Shown here: positions 1-9,110 of the stretch, piece by piece
Layout of the letters: each line of letters starts with the position of its first letter
How positions within the stretch are numbered: the stretch's first letter is position 1
From: an uncultured Flavobacteriales bacterium
GTDB taxonomy: Bacteria > Bacteroidota > Bacteroidia > Flavobacteriales > BACL11
Reading direction: 5' to 3'
Length of the DNA stretch: 48,472 nt
NCBI GenBank assembly: GCA_905478185.1
Contig: CAJQHO010000051.1
Coordinates: forward strand, 1-48,472
The notes under the pieces: model-generated
Databases searched by the model: none
The model's input: the letters and a program-made list of their open reading frames with translations, nothing else
What the model was told of the DNA's origin: nothing
Program-made: the position numbers and the translations under genes

Positions 1-1
1 G

Positions 2-445
2 CGTATGTCTGAGGAAGATTTTGATAGTGTAATGAGCATCAATATGAAATCGGTTTTTAACATGACAAAAGCAGTTTTGCGACCAATGTTAAAGGCAAGA
101 GCTGGTTCAATTATTAACATGAGTTCTGTAGTTGGAGTAAAAGGAAATGCAGGGCAGGCAAATTATTCTGCTTCAAAAGCTGCTATTAACGGATTTACAA
201 AATCTACTGCATTAGAATTAGGCTCAAGAAATATTAGATGCAATTCAATTGCACCTGGGTTTATTGAAACAGAAATGACTGAAGCTTTAGGTGAAGAAAC
301 TGTAAAAGAATGGAGGGAGCAAATTCCATTAAAAAGGGGAGGTACTCCAGATGATATTGCTAATACAACTTTATTTTTAGCTTCTGATATGTCGGCATAT
401 GTAACAGGGCAAGTTATAAATGTTTGTGGAGGTATGCTAACATAA
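2..445 (+). CDS. fabG: 3-oxoacyl-ACP reductase FabG, 5' truncated by window edge
   Basis: This is the C-terminal part of a short-chain dehydrogenase. FabG reduces 3-oxoacyl-ACP to 3-hydroxyacyl-ACP with NADPH in the fatty acid elongation cycle. Counting from the first Met in the window, the catalytic Ser41, Tyr54 and Lys58 are all present (MSS, then YSASK), with the Ser-Tyr spacing of 13 that is normal for FabG. The C-terminus ending [14 protein letters not shown] is typical. The reading frame is open to the left edge, so about 100 N-terminal residues, including the Rossmann NADP-binding loop, lie outside the window. The Met at position 5 is internal, not a start. A VWA membrane protein gene follows after 4 bases. 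Other SDR enzymes are possible, but the [11 protein letters not shown] motif strongly favours FabG. Confidence 0.88.
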   Translation, partial: RMSEEDFDSVMSINMKSVFNMTKAVLRPMLKARAGSIINMSSVVGVKGNAGQANYSASKAAINGFTKSTALELGSRNIRCNSIAPGFIETEMTEALGEETVKEWREQIPLKRGGTPDDIANTTLFLASDMSAYVTGQVINVCGGMLT

Positions 446-449
446 ATTG

Positions 450-2447
450 ATGTTTGGCTTAACAATAGATTTCCCTTTTTATTATAGCATAATCTGCATT
501 TTATTAGGTGTAGTTTATGCTTATTTTCTATATGTCAATGAACGCTTATTGCAATCAAAAACATTACGAGTTTTATTGTTTGCTATCCGTACAATTTTTG
601 TAGGAATACTTGCTTTTTTATTGTTGAGTCCATTAATTAAGTCTTTTAGTAATACTACCGAAAATCCTATTGTTATTATTGCTCAGGATGTGTCGGAATC
701 TATTGCAGACTCTACTTTTGACTTACTTTCAAATCTTTCTAGTCAATTAACTGAATTTGATGTTCATAAATTTTCTTTTTCTGAGGAGGTTGATCCTGGT
801 TTTCAGACCTCTAACATAGGAGTAAAAACAGACTATTCATCTCTTTTTTCTGATCTAGAAAATAGATTTTCAAATAGAAATGTTGCAGGGATTATTTTAG
901 CTTCTGATGGTTGTTATAATTCAGGAAATAATCCAACTTTTCGTCAATTTGATTTCCCAGTCTATAGTATTGCTTTAGGAGATACATCAGTAAAACAAGA
1001 TGTTTTAGTTCGAAAAGTTACTAATAATGATATTGCATTTTTAGGTAATATTTTCCCTTTGGAAGTTGCAGTAGCTGCAGTTAAGTTGAAAGGAAAAAAA
1101 TCTAAGTTATCTGTTTGGAATAAGGGTATTGAACTTTACACTGAACAAATTTTATTTGATTCAAATGATGATTATAAAATTATCAATATGCAATTAGAAG
1201 CAAAGGATATCGGTTTGCAAGCATATAAAATTGTATTATCGGAAGTAAAAGGTGAGAAAAATATTGAAAATAATATTTACACATCTTATATTGATGTGAT
1301 TGATTCTCGTTATAATGTACTCATTTTAAAAGATAAATCTCACCCAGATTTAGCTTCATATATTAGTGCGATTGAAAAGAATAAAAACTATAAAATTGAG
1401 ATAAAGACTATTGATGAGGTAAATGATTTTAATAAATATCAATTAGTTGTATTATCTGGAGTTTCTCAAATTCCTAGTAGTTTAATTGATAAAAACATCC
1501 CTTTAATTCTATTTGGAAGCCTCAATTTTAGTACTGATTTATCATCAGTAAAATTTGTGCAAAATGGAAGTAATGAAGAAACAAGAGTTGCTCAAAATGA
1601 ACTATTCTCTAAGTTTACATTTTCACCTGAGTTGTTAAATCTAATTAAAGATGCTCCTCCTTTATATGGTGTTTTTGGAAAATATGAGCTGAATGTAAAT
1701 ATTGATGTTGTTCTTAAAAAGAAAATTGGAGCTATCATTACAGAAAGCCCTTTGCTTTTTATTGAAGAAATTGCAAACAGAAAAGTGGCCTTCTTTACTG
1801 CTGAGGGGTGGTGGAAGTGGAAGTTGTATGATTATTCAGTAAATGAAAATAATGATGCTTTTAATGAGCTTATTTCAAAGCTAACACAATATTTATTATT
1901 GCAAGAAGATAAAAGTAAATTCAGGTTTTATTATGAAAAACAAGTTGCTGAGCATACTAATATTTTGTTTGATGCTAATTTATATAACGAGAGTTATGAG
2001 TTAATAAATAATAAAGAAATTACTTTGGAAATCAAGAATGAATATGGTAAAGAGTTTGATTTTCAATTTTCTAAAGTAAACCAAGGTTATTTTTTAGATA
2101 TTGGAATTTTGGAAAATGGACATTATAGTTTTGTTTCTAAAGTTGTTGGGACTTCTGTTGTCAAGTCTGGTGTGTTTGATGTAAAAAAACTTCAGTTAGA
2201 ACAAATGAACTTAGTTGCAAATCATGGACTTTTGTTTAAAATTTCAGAGTTAAGTAATGGTAAATTGTTTTATAGAAATGAAATTGATTTGCTGTCAGAA
2301 GAACTTAATAAAAGTTCCAAAAATCAGAAATTAATACATTCTAAAGAAAAGCTTACAAGTTTGATAAACATTCCTTTGATTTTATTAAGTTTGCTACTGC
2401 TTATATCTACAGAATGGTTTGTGAGGAAATATAACGGATTAATATAA
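450..2447 (+). CDS. Membrane-anchored von Willebrand factor A domain protein
   Basis: A protein of 665 residues with two N-terminal transmembrane segments (about 9-29 and 40-62), a large periplasmic region and a C-terminal transmembrane helix (about 642-660) followed by a basic tail. Just after the second helix lies a DVSES sequence, which fits the DxSxS metal-ion (MIDAS) motif of VWA domains; a second typical element, LASDG, follows about 70 residues later. The layout resembles BatA-like aerotolerance or other VWA membrane proteins of Bacteroidota, but the exact family and ligand are unknown to me. ATG at 450 is chosen; a TTG at 447 directly before it would add one residue. It lies 4 bases after fabG and before a prohibitin-like gene, so co-transcription is likely. 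Confidence 0.75.
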   Translation: MFGLTIDFPFYYSIICILLGVVYAYFLYVNERLLQSKTLRVLLFAIRTIFVGILAFLLLSPLIKSFSNTTENPIVIIAQDVSESIADSTFDLLSNLSSQLTEFDVHKFSFSEEVDPGFQTSNIGVKTDYSSLFSDLENRFSNRNVAGIILASDGCYNSGNNPTFRQFDFPVYSIALGDTSVKQDVLVRKVTNNDIAFLGNIFPLEVAVAAVKLKGKKSKLSVWNKGIELYTEQILFDSNDDYKIINMQLEAKDIGLQAYKIVLSEVKGEKNIENNIYTSYIDVIDSRYNVLILKDKSHPDLASYISAIEKNKNYKIEIKTIDEVNDFNKYQLVVLSGVSQIPSSLIDKNIPLILFGSLNFSTDLSSVKFVQNGSNEETRVAQNELFSKFTFSPELLNLIKDAPPLYGVFGKYELNVNIDVVLKKKIGAIITESPLLFIEEIANRKVAFFTAEGWWKWKLYDYSVNENNDAFNELISKLTQYLLLQEDKSKFRFYYEKQVAEHTNILFDANLYNESYELINNKEITLEIKNEYGKEFDFQFSKVNQGYFLDIGILENGHYSFVSKVVGTSVVKSGVFDVKKLQLEQMNLVANHGLLFKISELSNGKLFYRNEIDLLSEELNKSSKNQKLIHSKEKLTSLINIPLILLSLLLLISTEWFVRKYNGLI

Positions 2448-2473
2448 ATTAAATTAACTAAAAACAATAAATT

Positions 2474-3292
2474 ATGGAAAATCAAGGATTGCCTAAGGCA
2501 ATGGTAATGGGAGTAGTAGGATTAATATTTGTAGTGATGTTTGGCTCAAGTATGTTTGTAACAATTAACCCAGGACAAAAAGGAGTGTTATTTAAAACAC
2601 TTGGAGAAGGATTAGATAAAGATTACGTTTACGGACAAGGATTACATGTTATAGCGCCATGGAACGATATGATTGTATATGATGTGAAAGAAACAGAGAC
2701 TTTCGAAAAAATGGAAGTACTATCAAAAAACGGACTTTCAATTAAAATTGATTTATCTATTTTACATCACCCTGTACAGGATAAAATTGGTTACTTGCAC
2801 GATAATATTGGAAAAAATTACTTAGAAAAAATCATAAAGCCAGCTGTAAGATCGGTAACCAGAGAGGTGATTGGTAACTATTTGCCAGAAGAACTTTATT
2901 CTACTAAAAGAACAGAGATTGAACAGGAAATTTATGATCAGACAAATGAAATTGTTGCTGATAAAAATATAAATTTACCAGCAATTTATATTAGAGATGT
3001 AACCTTACCTCAAACTTTAAAAACTGCAATTGAGCAAAAATTAAAACAAGAGCAAGAGTCTTTAGAGTATGAGTTTAAAATTGATAAAGCAAGAAAAGAA
3101 GCAGAAAGAAAGGAGATTGAAGCTAATGGAATTGCTAAATTTCAGAAGATTGTAAATCAGACTATTACTCCACAATTATTGAAATGGAAAGGTGTAGAGG
3201 CTACTCAAGAGATTGCTAAATCTAGTAATGCTAAAGTTATTGTAATTGGAAATGGAGATGGTGACTTGCCAATTATTTTAGGCGGACAATAA
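2474..3292 (+). CDS. Prohibitin-family SPFH/Band 7 membrane protein
   Basis: A 272-residue protein with one N-terminal transmembrane helix (about 11-30), then an SPFH/Band 7 domain (about 30-205) and a charged, Glu/Lys-rich coiled-coil segment (about 195-225). The stretch VTINPGQKGVLFKTLG at the start of the domain is typical of prohibitins. Members assemble into large membrane rings and scaffold or protect membrane proteases; a specific partner cannot be seen here, and no ftsH or hflC lies in the window. The ATG follows an A-rich leader without a Shine-Dalgarno sequence, which is usual for this phylum. It sits 26 bases after the VWA gene, so the two membrane proteins may share an mRNA. Confidence 0.87.
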   Translation: MENQGLPKAMVMGVVGLIFVVMFGSSMFVTINPGQKGVLFKTLGEGLDKDYVYGQGLHVIAPWNDMIVYDVKETETFEKMEVLSKNGLSIKIDLSILHHPVQDKIGYLHDNIGKNYLEKIIKPAVRSVTREVIGNYLPEELYSTKRTEIEQEIYDQTNEIVADKNINLPAIYIRDVTLPQTLKTAIEQKLKQEQESLEYEFKIDKARKEAERKEIEANGIAKFQKIVNQTITPQLLKWKGVEATQEIAKSSNAKVIVIGNGDGDLPIILGGQ

Positions 3293-3346
3293 TATTTTGT
3301 ATTATTGCATTATTAAAACCAATTAAATTAATTTAAAAAAGAAAAG

Positions 3347-3778
3347 ATGAAGAAGATTACACTAATCATGTTAGTAGCTATGGTTCCATTTATGACTATG
3401 GCTCAGAAGAAAAGTAAAAAAGGCAAGAAAGATAAAATTGAAAAAGTTGATAATTCTAATGCTACTTATGAATTTATGGTTCTATCAGGGTTTGAAAGGG
3501 AAATTGACAAAGATGCTTCTAGAAGGGGGACTGCTGAAATTCCTGCTGAGATGCAAATTAAAAAGTTAATGAAGGCAGGATCTCAAGTTATGATTAATTT
3601 TGATTTTGGGACAAGAAGTCAAGCGAATAGTGAGTTAATGAAAAATGCAAGATCTTATAAGACAATGGCATCAGCTGTTAATGCTTTAGCTAATAACGGT
3701 TGGGAGTTTGTAAATGCTAATGTAGTAAATTTAGGAACAACAAAAGCTCATTACTATTACATGAAAAGAAGTAAATAA
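3347..3778 (+). CDS. Small secreted protein with DUF4177-like C-terminus
   Basis: A 143-residue protein with a clear Sec signal peptide (residues 1-19, ending TMAQ), then a very basic Lys-rich patch (about 20-35). The C-terminal half holds ALANNGWEFVN followed by a short strand ending YYYMKR. This resembles the DUF4177 pattern, in which a 'lxxLGxxGWElv' stretch precedes a final 'yxFKR' strand. I make the link by eye only, so it is tentative. The protein should be periplasmic or outer-membrane facing; function unknown. A strong terminator follows within 20 bases, making it the last gene of the fabG-VWA-SPFH run. Confidence 0.6.
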   Translation: MKKITLIMLVAMVPFMTMAQKKSKKGKKDKIEKVDNSNATYEFMVLSGFEREIDKDASRRGTAEIPAEMQIKKLMKAGSQVMINFDFGTRSQANSELMKNARSYKTMASAVNALANNGWEFVNANVVNLGTTKAHYYYMKRSK

Positions 3779-3796
3779 TTTTCTATAAAGTTATAT

Positions 3797-3827
3797 AAAA
3801 GCTCTACTGAAAAGTAGGGCTTTTTTT
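3797..3827 (+). terminator. Intrinsic terminator, probably bidirectional
   Basis: A 12-bp stem (3797-3808 with 3813-3824, one G-T wobble) closed by a GAAA loop and followed by a T-run. The upstream A-run gives a T-run on the other strand too, so it could end both the plus-strand unit and the minus-strand hutI, whose stop codon overlaps its edge. Confidence 0.85.
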
Positions 3828-5070
3828 ATTGCAACTTTCCAGCAATCATTACTTTTTCAATAACATTATGCCCAAAACTATAAGGTAGGTAAGCATAACT
3901 TGGAATTGGTTTTGTGATAAACAAATTCGCTTTTTTCCCAATACAAATACTTCCTAATTCTTTTTCAATCCCCATGGCATAAGCAGTGTTGATAGTTGTA
4001 GCATTTATTACTTCTTCAGGTGTCATCTTCATTTGTATACATCCTAGGGATGCTACAAAATTCATATTTCCGCTAGGTGTGGATCCAGGATTGTAATCGG
4101 TTGCTAAAGCTACTGGCAATCCTTCTTCTATCATTCTTTTTACTGGTCCGTAAGGTATCCTTAAAAAGAAAGAACAAGAAGGTAAAATAGTTGGCATACA
4201 ATTACTTCCCTTCAAAGCTTTATAATCTTCTTCTGCCATCTCTTCTAAATGATCCACTGATAAAGCACCTAAATCAACTGAGGCTTTTACGCCACCAATT
4301 GCATTAAATTGATTGACATGTGTCTTGGATTGTAATCCTAATTTATTGGCTGCAGTAAGTAGGTTTTTTGTGTCTTCAACTGTAAAGTAGCCCTCTTCAC
4401 AGAATATATCTACATAGTCGGCTAATCCTTCTTTTGCTACTATTGGTAAAATTTCATTAATTACCAAATCCATATATCCATCTTTATTGTCTTTGTATTC
4501 TTTGGGTAGGGCATGTGCTCCTAAGAAAGTAGCTTTTATAGTAACATCAGATGCTGCTTTTAATCTTTTAATTACTCTAAGCATTTTAAGTTCTGCATCT
4601 AAAGTTAGGCCGTAACCACTTTTTATTTCTATGGCTCCAGTTCCCATTTGTATTAATTCGTTTAATCGAGCCAATGCATCTTCAAAAAGTTCATCTTCTG
4701 AAGCGTTTTGTAATTTATCAGCAGAGTTTAGGATTCCTCCTCCTCTTTCTGCTATTTCAGCATAACTCAATCCATTTATTCTATCGACAAATTCTCCCTC
4801 ACGGCTAGCTGCAAAAACTAGGTGTGTATGGCTGTCGCAATAAGTAGGGAAAACCATTCCTCCTTCAGCATCAATTATATCAGTATTATTCCAGTCTTCA
4901 ATTCCATTCCAGTCCTCCATACTTCCAAAGGATGTAATGATTCCTTCTTCAACCTCAATAAATGCATCTTTTATAGTGCTGATATGTGACATATTTTTTC
5001 CTGCCACCCATTTTTTTGGAGTTGTTTCTGTTTGTATAAGCTCTGAAATATTCTTGATTACTGTTTTCAT
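3826..5070 (-). CDS. hutI: Imidazolonepropionase HutI
   Basis: A 414-residue amidohydrolase that hydrolyses 4-imidazolone-5-propanoate to N-formimidoyl-L-glutamate, the third step of histidine degradation, in the cytoplasm. The metal-binding HxH is at residues 81-83 (CDSHTHLVF), with later ligands in FLGAHA, KTHVNQF and ATDYNPG; the RGGGI element and IKSGYGL are typical of HutI. An upstream in-frame Met at 5115 would add a poorly conserved 15-residue extension crossing the promoter region, so the ATG at 5070 is preferred. A near-consensus -7 box (reverse strand TATTTTCG, 5089-5096) lies 18 bases upstream. No hutH, hutU or formiminoglutamase gene is nearby, so the pathway must be completed elsewhere. 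It diverges from aroC. Confidence 0.92.
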   Translation of the reverse strand: MKTVIKNISELIQTETTPKKWVAGKNMSHISTIKDAFIEVEEGIITSFGSMEDWNGIEDWNNTDIIDAEGGMVFPTYCDSHTHLVFAASREGEFVDRINGLSYAEIAERGGGILNSADKLQNASEDELFEDALARLNELIQMGTGAIEIKSGYGLTLDAELKMLRVIKRLKAASDVTIKATFLGAHALPKEYKDNKDGYMDLVINEILPIVAKEGLADYVDIFCEEGYFTVEDTKNLLTAANKLGLQSKTHVNQFNAIGGVKASVDLGALSVDHLEEMAEEDYKALKGSNCMPTILPSCSFFLRIPYGPVKRMIEEGLPVALATDYNPGSTPSGNMNFVASLGCIQMKMTPEEVINATTINTAYAMGIEKELGSICIGKKANLFITKPIPSYAYLPYSFGHNVIEKVMIAGKLQ

Positions 5071-5121
5071 ATTTTGTTTTTGATTGTGCGAAAATACAAA
5101 ATTCACTCTAATCAATTATGT

Positions 5122-5129
5122 TATATTTG
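5122..5129 (+). promoter_or_regulatory. TAnnTTTG -7 promoter box of aroC
   Basis: TATATTTG matches the Bacteroidota primary-sigma -7 consensus exactly and ends only 4 bases before the aroC ATG. Transcription starting a few bases downstream would produce a leaderless or nearly leaderless mRNA. No convincing -33 TTG is visible at the usual spacing. Confidence 0.6.
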
Positions 5130-5133
5130 CGCT

Positions 5134-6207
5134 ATGGGAAATTCAATCGGTAAAATTTTTAAACTGACTACTTTTGGCGAATCGCATGGTGCTGCTATTG
5201 GTGGTATTATTGATGGTTGCCCTGCAGGGTTAAAGTTGGATTTTGAAAAAATTCAAAAACAGTTGGATAGAAGAAAGCCAGGGCAATCCAAGATTACCAC
5301 TCAAAGAAAGGAAAGTGATACAGTTCAGTTTTTATCTGGAATTTTTGAAGGTAAGACTACTGGCACTCCTATTGGATTTACCATTAAAAATGAAGATGCT
5401 AAGAGTAAGGACTATACGCATGTAAAAGATACTTTTAGACCTTCTCATGCCGATTATACTTATCACCAAAAATATGGAATTAGAGATTATAGGGGAGGAG
5501 GAAGGTCTTCTGCTCGTGAAACTGCTTGTAGAGTAGTAGCTGGCGCTATTACTCAGCAGATACTTGCAACAATTGGTGTTGAAGTGCAAGCTTATGTTTC
5601 GGCTGTTGGAAGTGTTAATCTGAATACATGCTATACTAATTTGGATTTAAGTTTAACCGAAACAAATTTAGTGAGGTGTCCTGATGTTGCAATTGCTGAA
5701 CAGATGATTACAACAATTGAAAAAACAAAAAAAGAGGGTGATACCATTGGAGGTGAAATTACGGTTGTAGCAACTGGTGTTCCTGCAGGTTGGGGCGAAC
5801 CCGTTTTTGATAAACTGCATGCCGATATAGGAAAAGGAATGCTGTCTATTAATGCAGTTCATGGATTTAAATATGGTTTTGGTGAAGTAGATATTTCTTC
5901 TAGTAAAGGAAGTGAAGTAAATGATATTATTATAGATGAAAGTGGTAAAACCAAAACTAACTTTTCTGGAGGAATACAAGGAGGAATAAGTAATGGAAAT
6001 GATATTTATTGTGAAGTAGCTTTTAAACCAGTAGCGACTATTATGCAAAAACAAGAAATTATTGATGTTAATGGGGAAAAAGTAGAGATAAAAGGAAAAG
6101 GAAGGCATGATGCTTGTGTAGTGCCAAGGGCAGTACCTATTGTAGAAAGTATGATGGCACTTACTTTAGTAGATGCTTATTTAAGAAGTAAAATTAATAA
6201 GATTTAA
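5134..6207 (+). CDS. aroC: Chorismate synthase AroC
   Basis: A 357-residue enzyme that converts 5-enolpyruvylshikimate-3-phosphate to chorismate using reduced FMN, the last step of the shikimate pathway. The signature FGESHG is at residues 14-19 and the second family signature [11 protein letters not shown] at 120-130; the C-terminal [16 protein letters not shown] motif is intact. The length is normal. The ATG at 5134 is chosen because family members begin almost directly at the '[13 protein letters not shown]' segment and because a -7 promoter box sits just upstream; a longer in-frame start at 5074 would cross that promoter. aroK, for an earlier step of the same pathway, is at 17 kb in this window. 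Confidence 0.97.
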   Translation: MGNSIGKIFKLTTFGESHGAAIGGIIDGCPAGLKLDFEKIQKQLDRRKPGQSKITTQRKESDTVQFLSGIFEGKTTGTPIGFTIKNEDAKSKDYTHVKDTFRPSHADYTYHQKYGIRDYRGGGRSSARETACRVVAGAITQQILATIGVEVQAYVSAVGSVNLNTCYTNLDLSLTETNLVRCPDVAIAEQMITTIEKTKKEGDTIGGEITVVATGVPAGWGEPVFDKLHADIGKGMLSINAVHGFKYGFGEVDISSSKGSEVNDIIIDESGKTKTNFSGGIQGGISNGNDIYCEVAFKPVATIMQKQEIIDVNGEKVEIKGKGRHDACVVPRAVPIVESMMALTLVDAYLRSKINKI

Positions 6208-6211
6208 GATT

Positions 6212-6403
6212 ATGAAAAAACTACTACTTATATTACTTTGCCTAACTATAATTTTTTCTTGTAAAAAATGTGAAGATTGCACGTGTGATTCACTAACAGA
6301 CATAGTATATACAGAGGAGATTTGTAGAGATGATTATGATTCAAATGAAGATTATAATGAAGCTATTGGTACTTTAGAATCTTCGGGCTGTAGTTGTAAT
6401 TAA
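6212..6403 (+). CDS. Small cysteine-rich lipoprotein
   Basis: A 63-residue predicted lipoprotein. The lipobox IFSC gives a lipidated Cys17, and the short mature part (about 47 residues) is acidic and contains seven cysteines (17, 20, 23, 25, 38, 60, 62), suggesting disulfides or metal binding. It starts 4 bases after aroC and 45 bases before the LRR gene. Its first roughly 30 bases are nearly identical at DNA level to the starts of the two LRR genes at 6449 and 21777, so the signal-peptide segment appears to have been copied between genes. Function unknown; no family recognised. Confidence 0.6.
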   Translation: MKKLLLILLCLTIIFSCKKCEDCTCDSLTDIVYTEEICRDDYDSNEDYNEAIGTLESSGCSCN

Positions 6404-6448
6404 TTTCAAAAGAAAGAATAAATTCAATTAAATTAACAATTAACTAAA

Positions 6449-7816
6449 ATGAAAAAACTAATTCTTATATTACTTTGCTTACCAATTATTGGATTTGGGC
6501 AGAATATATTTATACCTGATGATGCTTTTGAGCAGGAATTAATAAATTTAGGAGTTGATAATGTATTAGATGATTCTGTAAGTTTGTCTGCTATTGACAC
6601 AATAACTTACTTAGATATTGCATTTCCTCAAACTACATTAGAATACATTTATGATATTGCAGGTATTCAATTTTTTTCCTCCTTAGAATATTTTAATGCT
6701 CAAGCTCAATTTCTTTCGGGAACATTAAATTTAACTAATAGTCCTAATTTAGAATATCTAAATTGTGGAGAAAATGATTTGGATACTTTATTATTTATTG
6801 AAAGTAGTTATATAGAGTATATAAGATGTGATCAAAATAACTTGTCATTTATCCAAGTCTCAAATTGTTTTAACTTAAAGACATTGAGGTGTAATATAAA
6901 TTCAATTGATAATCTCGATATTACCAATTGTGCACAATTAGAGGAATTACAATGTCAGGCTAATCAGTTAACGACAATTGACGTAAGTAATAATTTGCTT
7001 TTAGAATTTTTATCTATTGGTCAAAATCAAATTACTACAATTGATTTAAGTTTTAACTATTCGCTCGAATTTATAAGTTGCTCACTAAACCCTATTACAA
7101 ATCTAGATTTAACATCTAATTCAATGTTAAATTGGGTTCAGGCAGTCGGTTGCAATCTTTATTCTGTTGATTTGAGAAACGGAAACAATACCAACATTGG
7201 TCCATGTTTTTTACAACTAAATGCAAATAATAATCTCACTTGCATTAATGTTGATGACACTTCATATGCTAACAATACATGGAATAATTCTTGTTTTTAT
7301 CCAAATATTGATCCTCAAATGTTTTTCAATGAGAGTTGTCAATCATATTTTTGTAACTTTCTTTATGTAACGAATGTGTTAATAGACAATAGTAATAACA
7401 CAATTGATATTGCTATTTATAATGATAGAAATTCATTCCTTTACTATCCTTATGTTGCTTTTACAGTTGATGCAAATGGAGACACTATACAGGCAGATAC
7501 TACGACTCAATTATTTGCAGCCTTTAATTATGATACAGCTTGGTATAATTATTCTATTCTTAGTAGTACTAGTGCTACTTATCCTTTAACTATGTATTTT
7601 GTATATCAATATAGTACAGGTGTGTTTGAAGCAGACACTTGTACATTAACATATAATCCACCATCAACAGCTATCACTGATCTTAATATAATTAAGGATA
7701 CAAAGCTTATTAGCATTATTGATGTTTTAGGAAAACAAAATAAAGGGACAAAAAACCAACCTCTCTTCTATATTTTTGATGATGGAACAGTAGAGAAAAG
7801 AATAGTTATAGAATAA
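6449..7816 (+). CDS. Secreted leucine-rich-repeat protein with divergent T9SS-like tail (paralogue 1)
   Basis: A 455-residue surface protein. Residues 1-18 form a signal peptide ending GFGQ. An N-terminal cap with FIPDDAFEQELINLG is followed by irregular leucine-rich repeats with a period of about 21 residues (about 75-270), each of the form 'L-x-x-L-x-C-x-x-N-x-L-x-x-I-D'. A Cys-containing domain of unknown type spans about 270-400. The last 45 residues run from a DVLGK segment to FDDGTVEKRIVIE, a shortened version of a T9SS type A sorting domain. LRRs usually mediate protein binding or adhesion; the partner is unknown. The gene is packed against the symporter gene (1 base apart) and has a paralogue at 21777 with matching ends. 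Confidence 0.8.
   Translation: MKKLILILLCLPIIGFGQNIFIPDDAFEQELINLGVDNVLDDSVSLSAIDTITYLDIAFPQTTLEYIYDIAGIQFFSSLEYFNAQAQFLSGTLNLTNSPNLEYLNCGENDLDTLLFIESSYIEYIRCDQNNLSFIQVSNCFNLKTLRCNINSIDNLDITNCAQLEELQCQANQLTTIDVSNNLLLEFLSIGQNQITTIDLSFNYSLEFISCSLNPITNLDLTSNSMLNWVQAVGCNLYSVDLRNGNNTNIGPCFLQLNANNNLTCINVDDTSYANNTWNNSCFYPNIDPQMFFNESCQSYFCNFLYVTNVLIDNSNNTIDIAIYNDRNSFLYYPYVAFTVDANGDTIQADTTTQLFAAFNYDTAWYNYSILSSTSATYPLTMYFVYQYSTGVFEADTCTLTYNPPSTAITDLNIIKDTKLISIIDVLGKQNKGTKNQPLFYIFDDGTVEKRIVIE
7777..7816 (+). repeat. 40-base direct repeat, copy 1 (3' end of LRR gene)
   Basis: The last 40 bases of this LRR gene, including the stop codon, are identical to 22631-22670, the 3' end of the second LRR gene. 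It encodes the DDGTVEKRIVIE tail. Synonymous positions are also conserved, which points to recent duplication or gene conversion. Confidence 0.85.
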
Positions 7817-7817
7817 T

Positions 7818-9107
7818 ATGAGAAAATTAGCTTTACACTGGAAAATTATAATCGGAATGGTATTGGGGGTCGTTTACGGCCTAATCGCCAACAAATTAGG
7901 TTGGGTGGACTTTACTAATGCTTGGATAAAACCTTGGGGAGTTATCTTTGTAAATCTCTTAAAACTAATTGCTGTGCCTTTGGTGTTTGCATCTCTTATC
8001 AAAGGGGTGGCATCACTTTCTGATATTTCAAAACTATCACGCATAGGTGGGAAAACAATTGCTATTTATTTAACATCAACAGTTATTGCAGTAACCATTG
8101 GTTTGTTCTTGGTTAACATGGTAAGTCCTGGGGCTAATTTTGATAGAGAATCCATTCAGTTATCTGAAAATTCTCAATCAGGGGCAGATAAAAAAATTGC
8201 TGCTGCAGGAAATGTAAAAGAGGCAGGTCCTCTTCAGTTTGTGGTAGATATAGTGCCAACTAATATCTTTTCAGCTTCTAGTGACAATTCTAATATGTTG
8301 CAGGTTATCTTCTTTGCTATTCTCTTTGGTATTGCTATGGTTATGTTGCCGAGTGAGAAAACAGTTTATGTAAAAGGTTTCTTTGATGGAGTAAATGATA
8401 TTATCCTACAAATTGTGGATTTAATTATGTTGGCAGCACCATATGGAGTGTTTGCGCTTTTAGGAGGTCTGGTGGTTGATTTTGGAGCAAGTTCTACTTT
8501 ATTTATCGCCTTAGGGAAATATTCGCTAACAGTTATTGCAGGTTTGTTACTGATGGTAGTTGTGGTTTATCCTTTAATTTTAAGGATGTTTACAAAAGTG
8601 AAGTATTTGGATTTTTTCAAAGCAATTTCTCCTGCACAAATGTTGGCATTTTCTACAAGTTCAAGTGCGGCAACTTTGCCCGTTACTATGGAAAGGTGTG
8701 AGGATCATTTAGGGGTTTCTGAAGAGGTTTCTTCTTTTGTATTGCCATTAGGTGCTACAATCAATATGGATGGAACTTCTTTGTATCAAGCGGTAGCAGC
8801 AGTATTTATTGCTCAAGCTTTTGGTATTGAGTTGGATTTAGGACAACAATTAACCATCGTTCTTACCGCAACTTTAGCTTCCATTGGTGCTGCTGCTGTC
8901 CCAGGTGCTGGTATGGTTATGCTAGTGATTGTATTGGGGGCAATTAATGTGCCTACTGAGGGGCTTGCACTTATCTTTGGTGTGGATAGAATACTAGATA
9001 TGATGCGTACAGTTGTGAATGTTACGGGTGATGCTACTGTGGCAACTGTTGTGGCTTCTACTGAGGGTGAGTTGCGCCAAGTTACTGAAGAAGAATTAAT
9101 GAGTTAA
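7818..9107 (+). CDS. Dicarboxylate/amino acid:cation symporter (DAACS family)
   Basis: A 429-residue inner-membrane carrier of the GltP/DctA/GltPh family, which takes up glutamate, aspartate or C4-dicarboxylates with H+ or Na+. The serine-rich re-entrant loop SSSAATLP and the substrate/cation motif NMDGT are both intact, as is the GAAAVPGAG segment of the second re-entrant loop; about eight transmembrane segments are visible. A hydrophilic insertion between helices at about residues 105-135 is common in the family. Substrate cannot be assigned from motifs alone. The start is one base after the upstream LRR stop, implying translational coupling, and an OmpA-family gene follows at once. Confidence 0.92.
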   Translation: MRKLALHWKIIIGMVLGVVYGLIANKLGWVDFTNAWIKPWGVIFVNLLKLIAVPLVFASLIKGVASLSDISKLSRIGGKTIAIYLTSTVIAVTIGLFLVNMVSPGANFDRESIQLSENSQSGADKKIAAAGNVKEAGPLQFVVDIVPTNIFSASSDNSNMLQVIFFAILFGIAMVMLPSEKTVYVKGFFDGVNDIILQIVDLIMLAAPYGVFALLGGLVVDFGASSTLFIALGKYSLTVIAGLLLMVVVVYPLILRMFTKVKYLDFFKAISPAQMLAFSTSSSAATLPVTMERCEDHLGVSEEVSSFVLPLGATINMDGTSLYQAVAAVFIAQAFGIELDLGQQLTIVLTATLASIGAAAVPGAGMVMLVIVLGAINVPTEGLALIFGVDRILDMMRTVVNVTGDATVATVVASTEGELRQVTEEELMS

Positions 9108-9110
9108 ACT

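Noticed and set aside
3826-5070. Complete histidine-degradation cluster around hutI
   Set aside because: Neighbours are aroC and an unrelated small secreted protein; no hutH, hutU or hutG is present.
5668-6108. 146-codon minus-strand frame inside aroC
   Set aside because: Low-complexity Phe/Ile/Tyr-rich translation opposite a fully conserved gene; a shadow frame.
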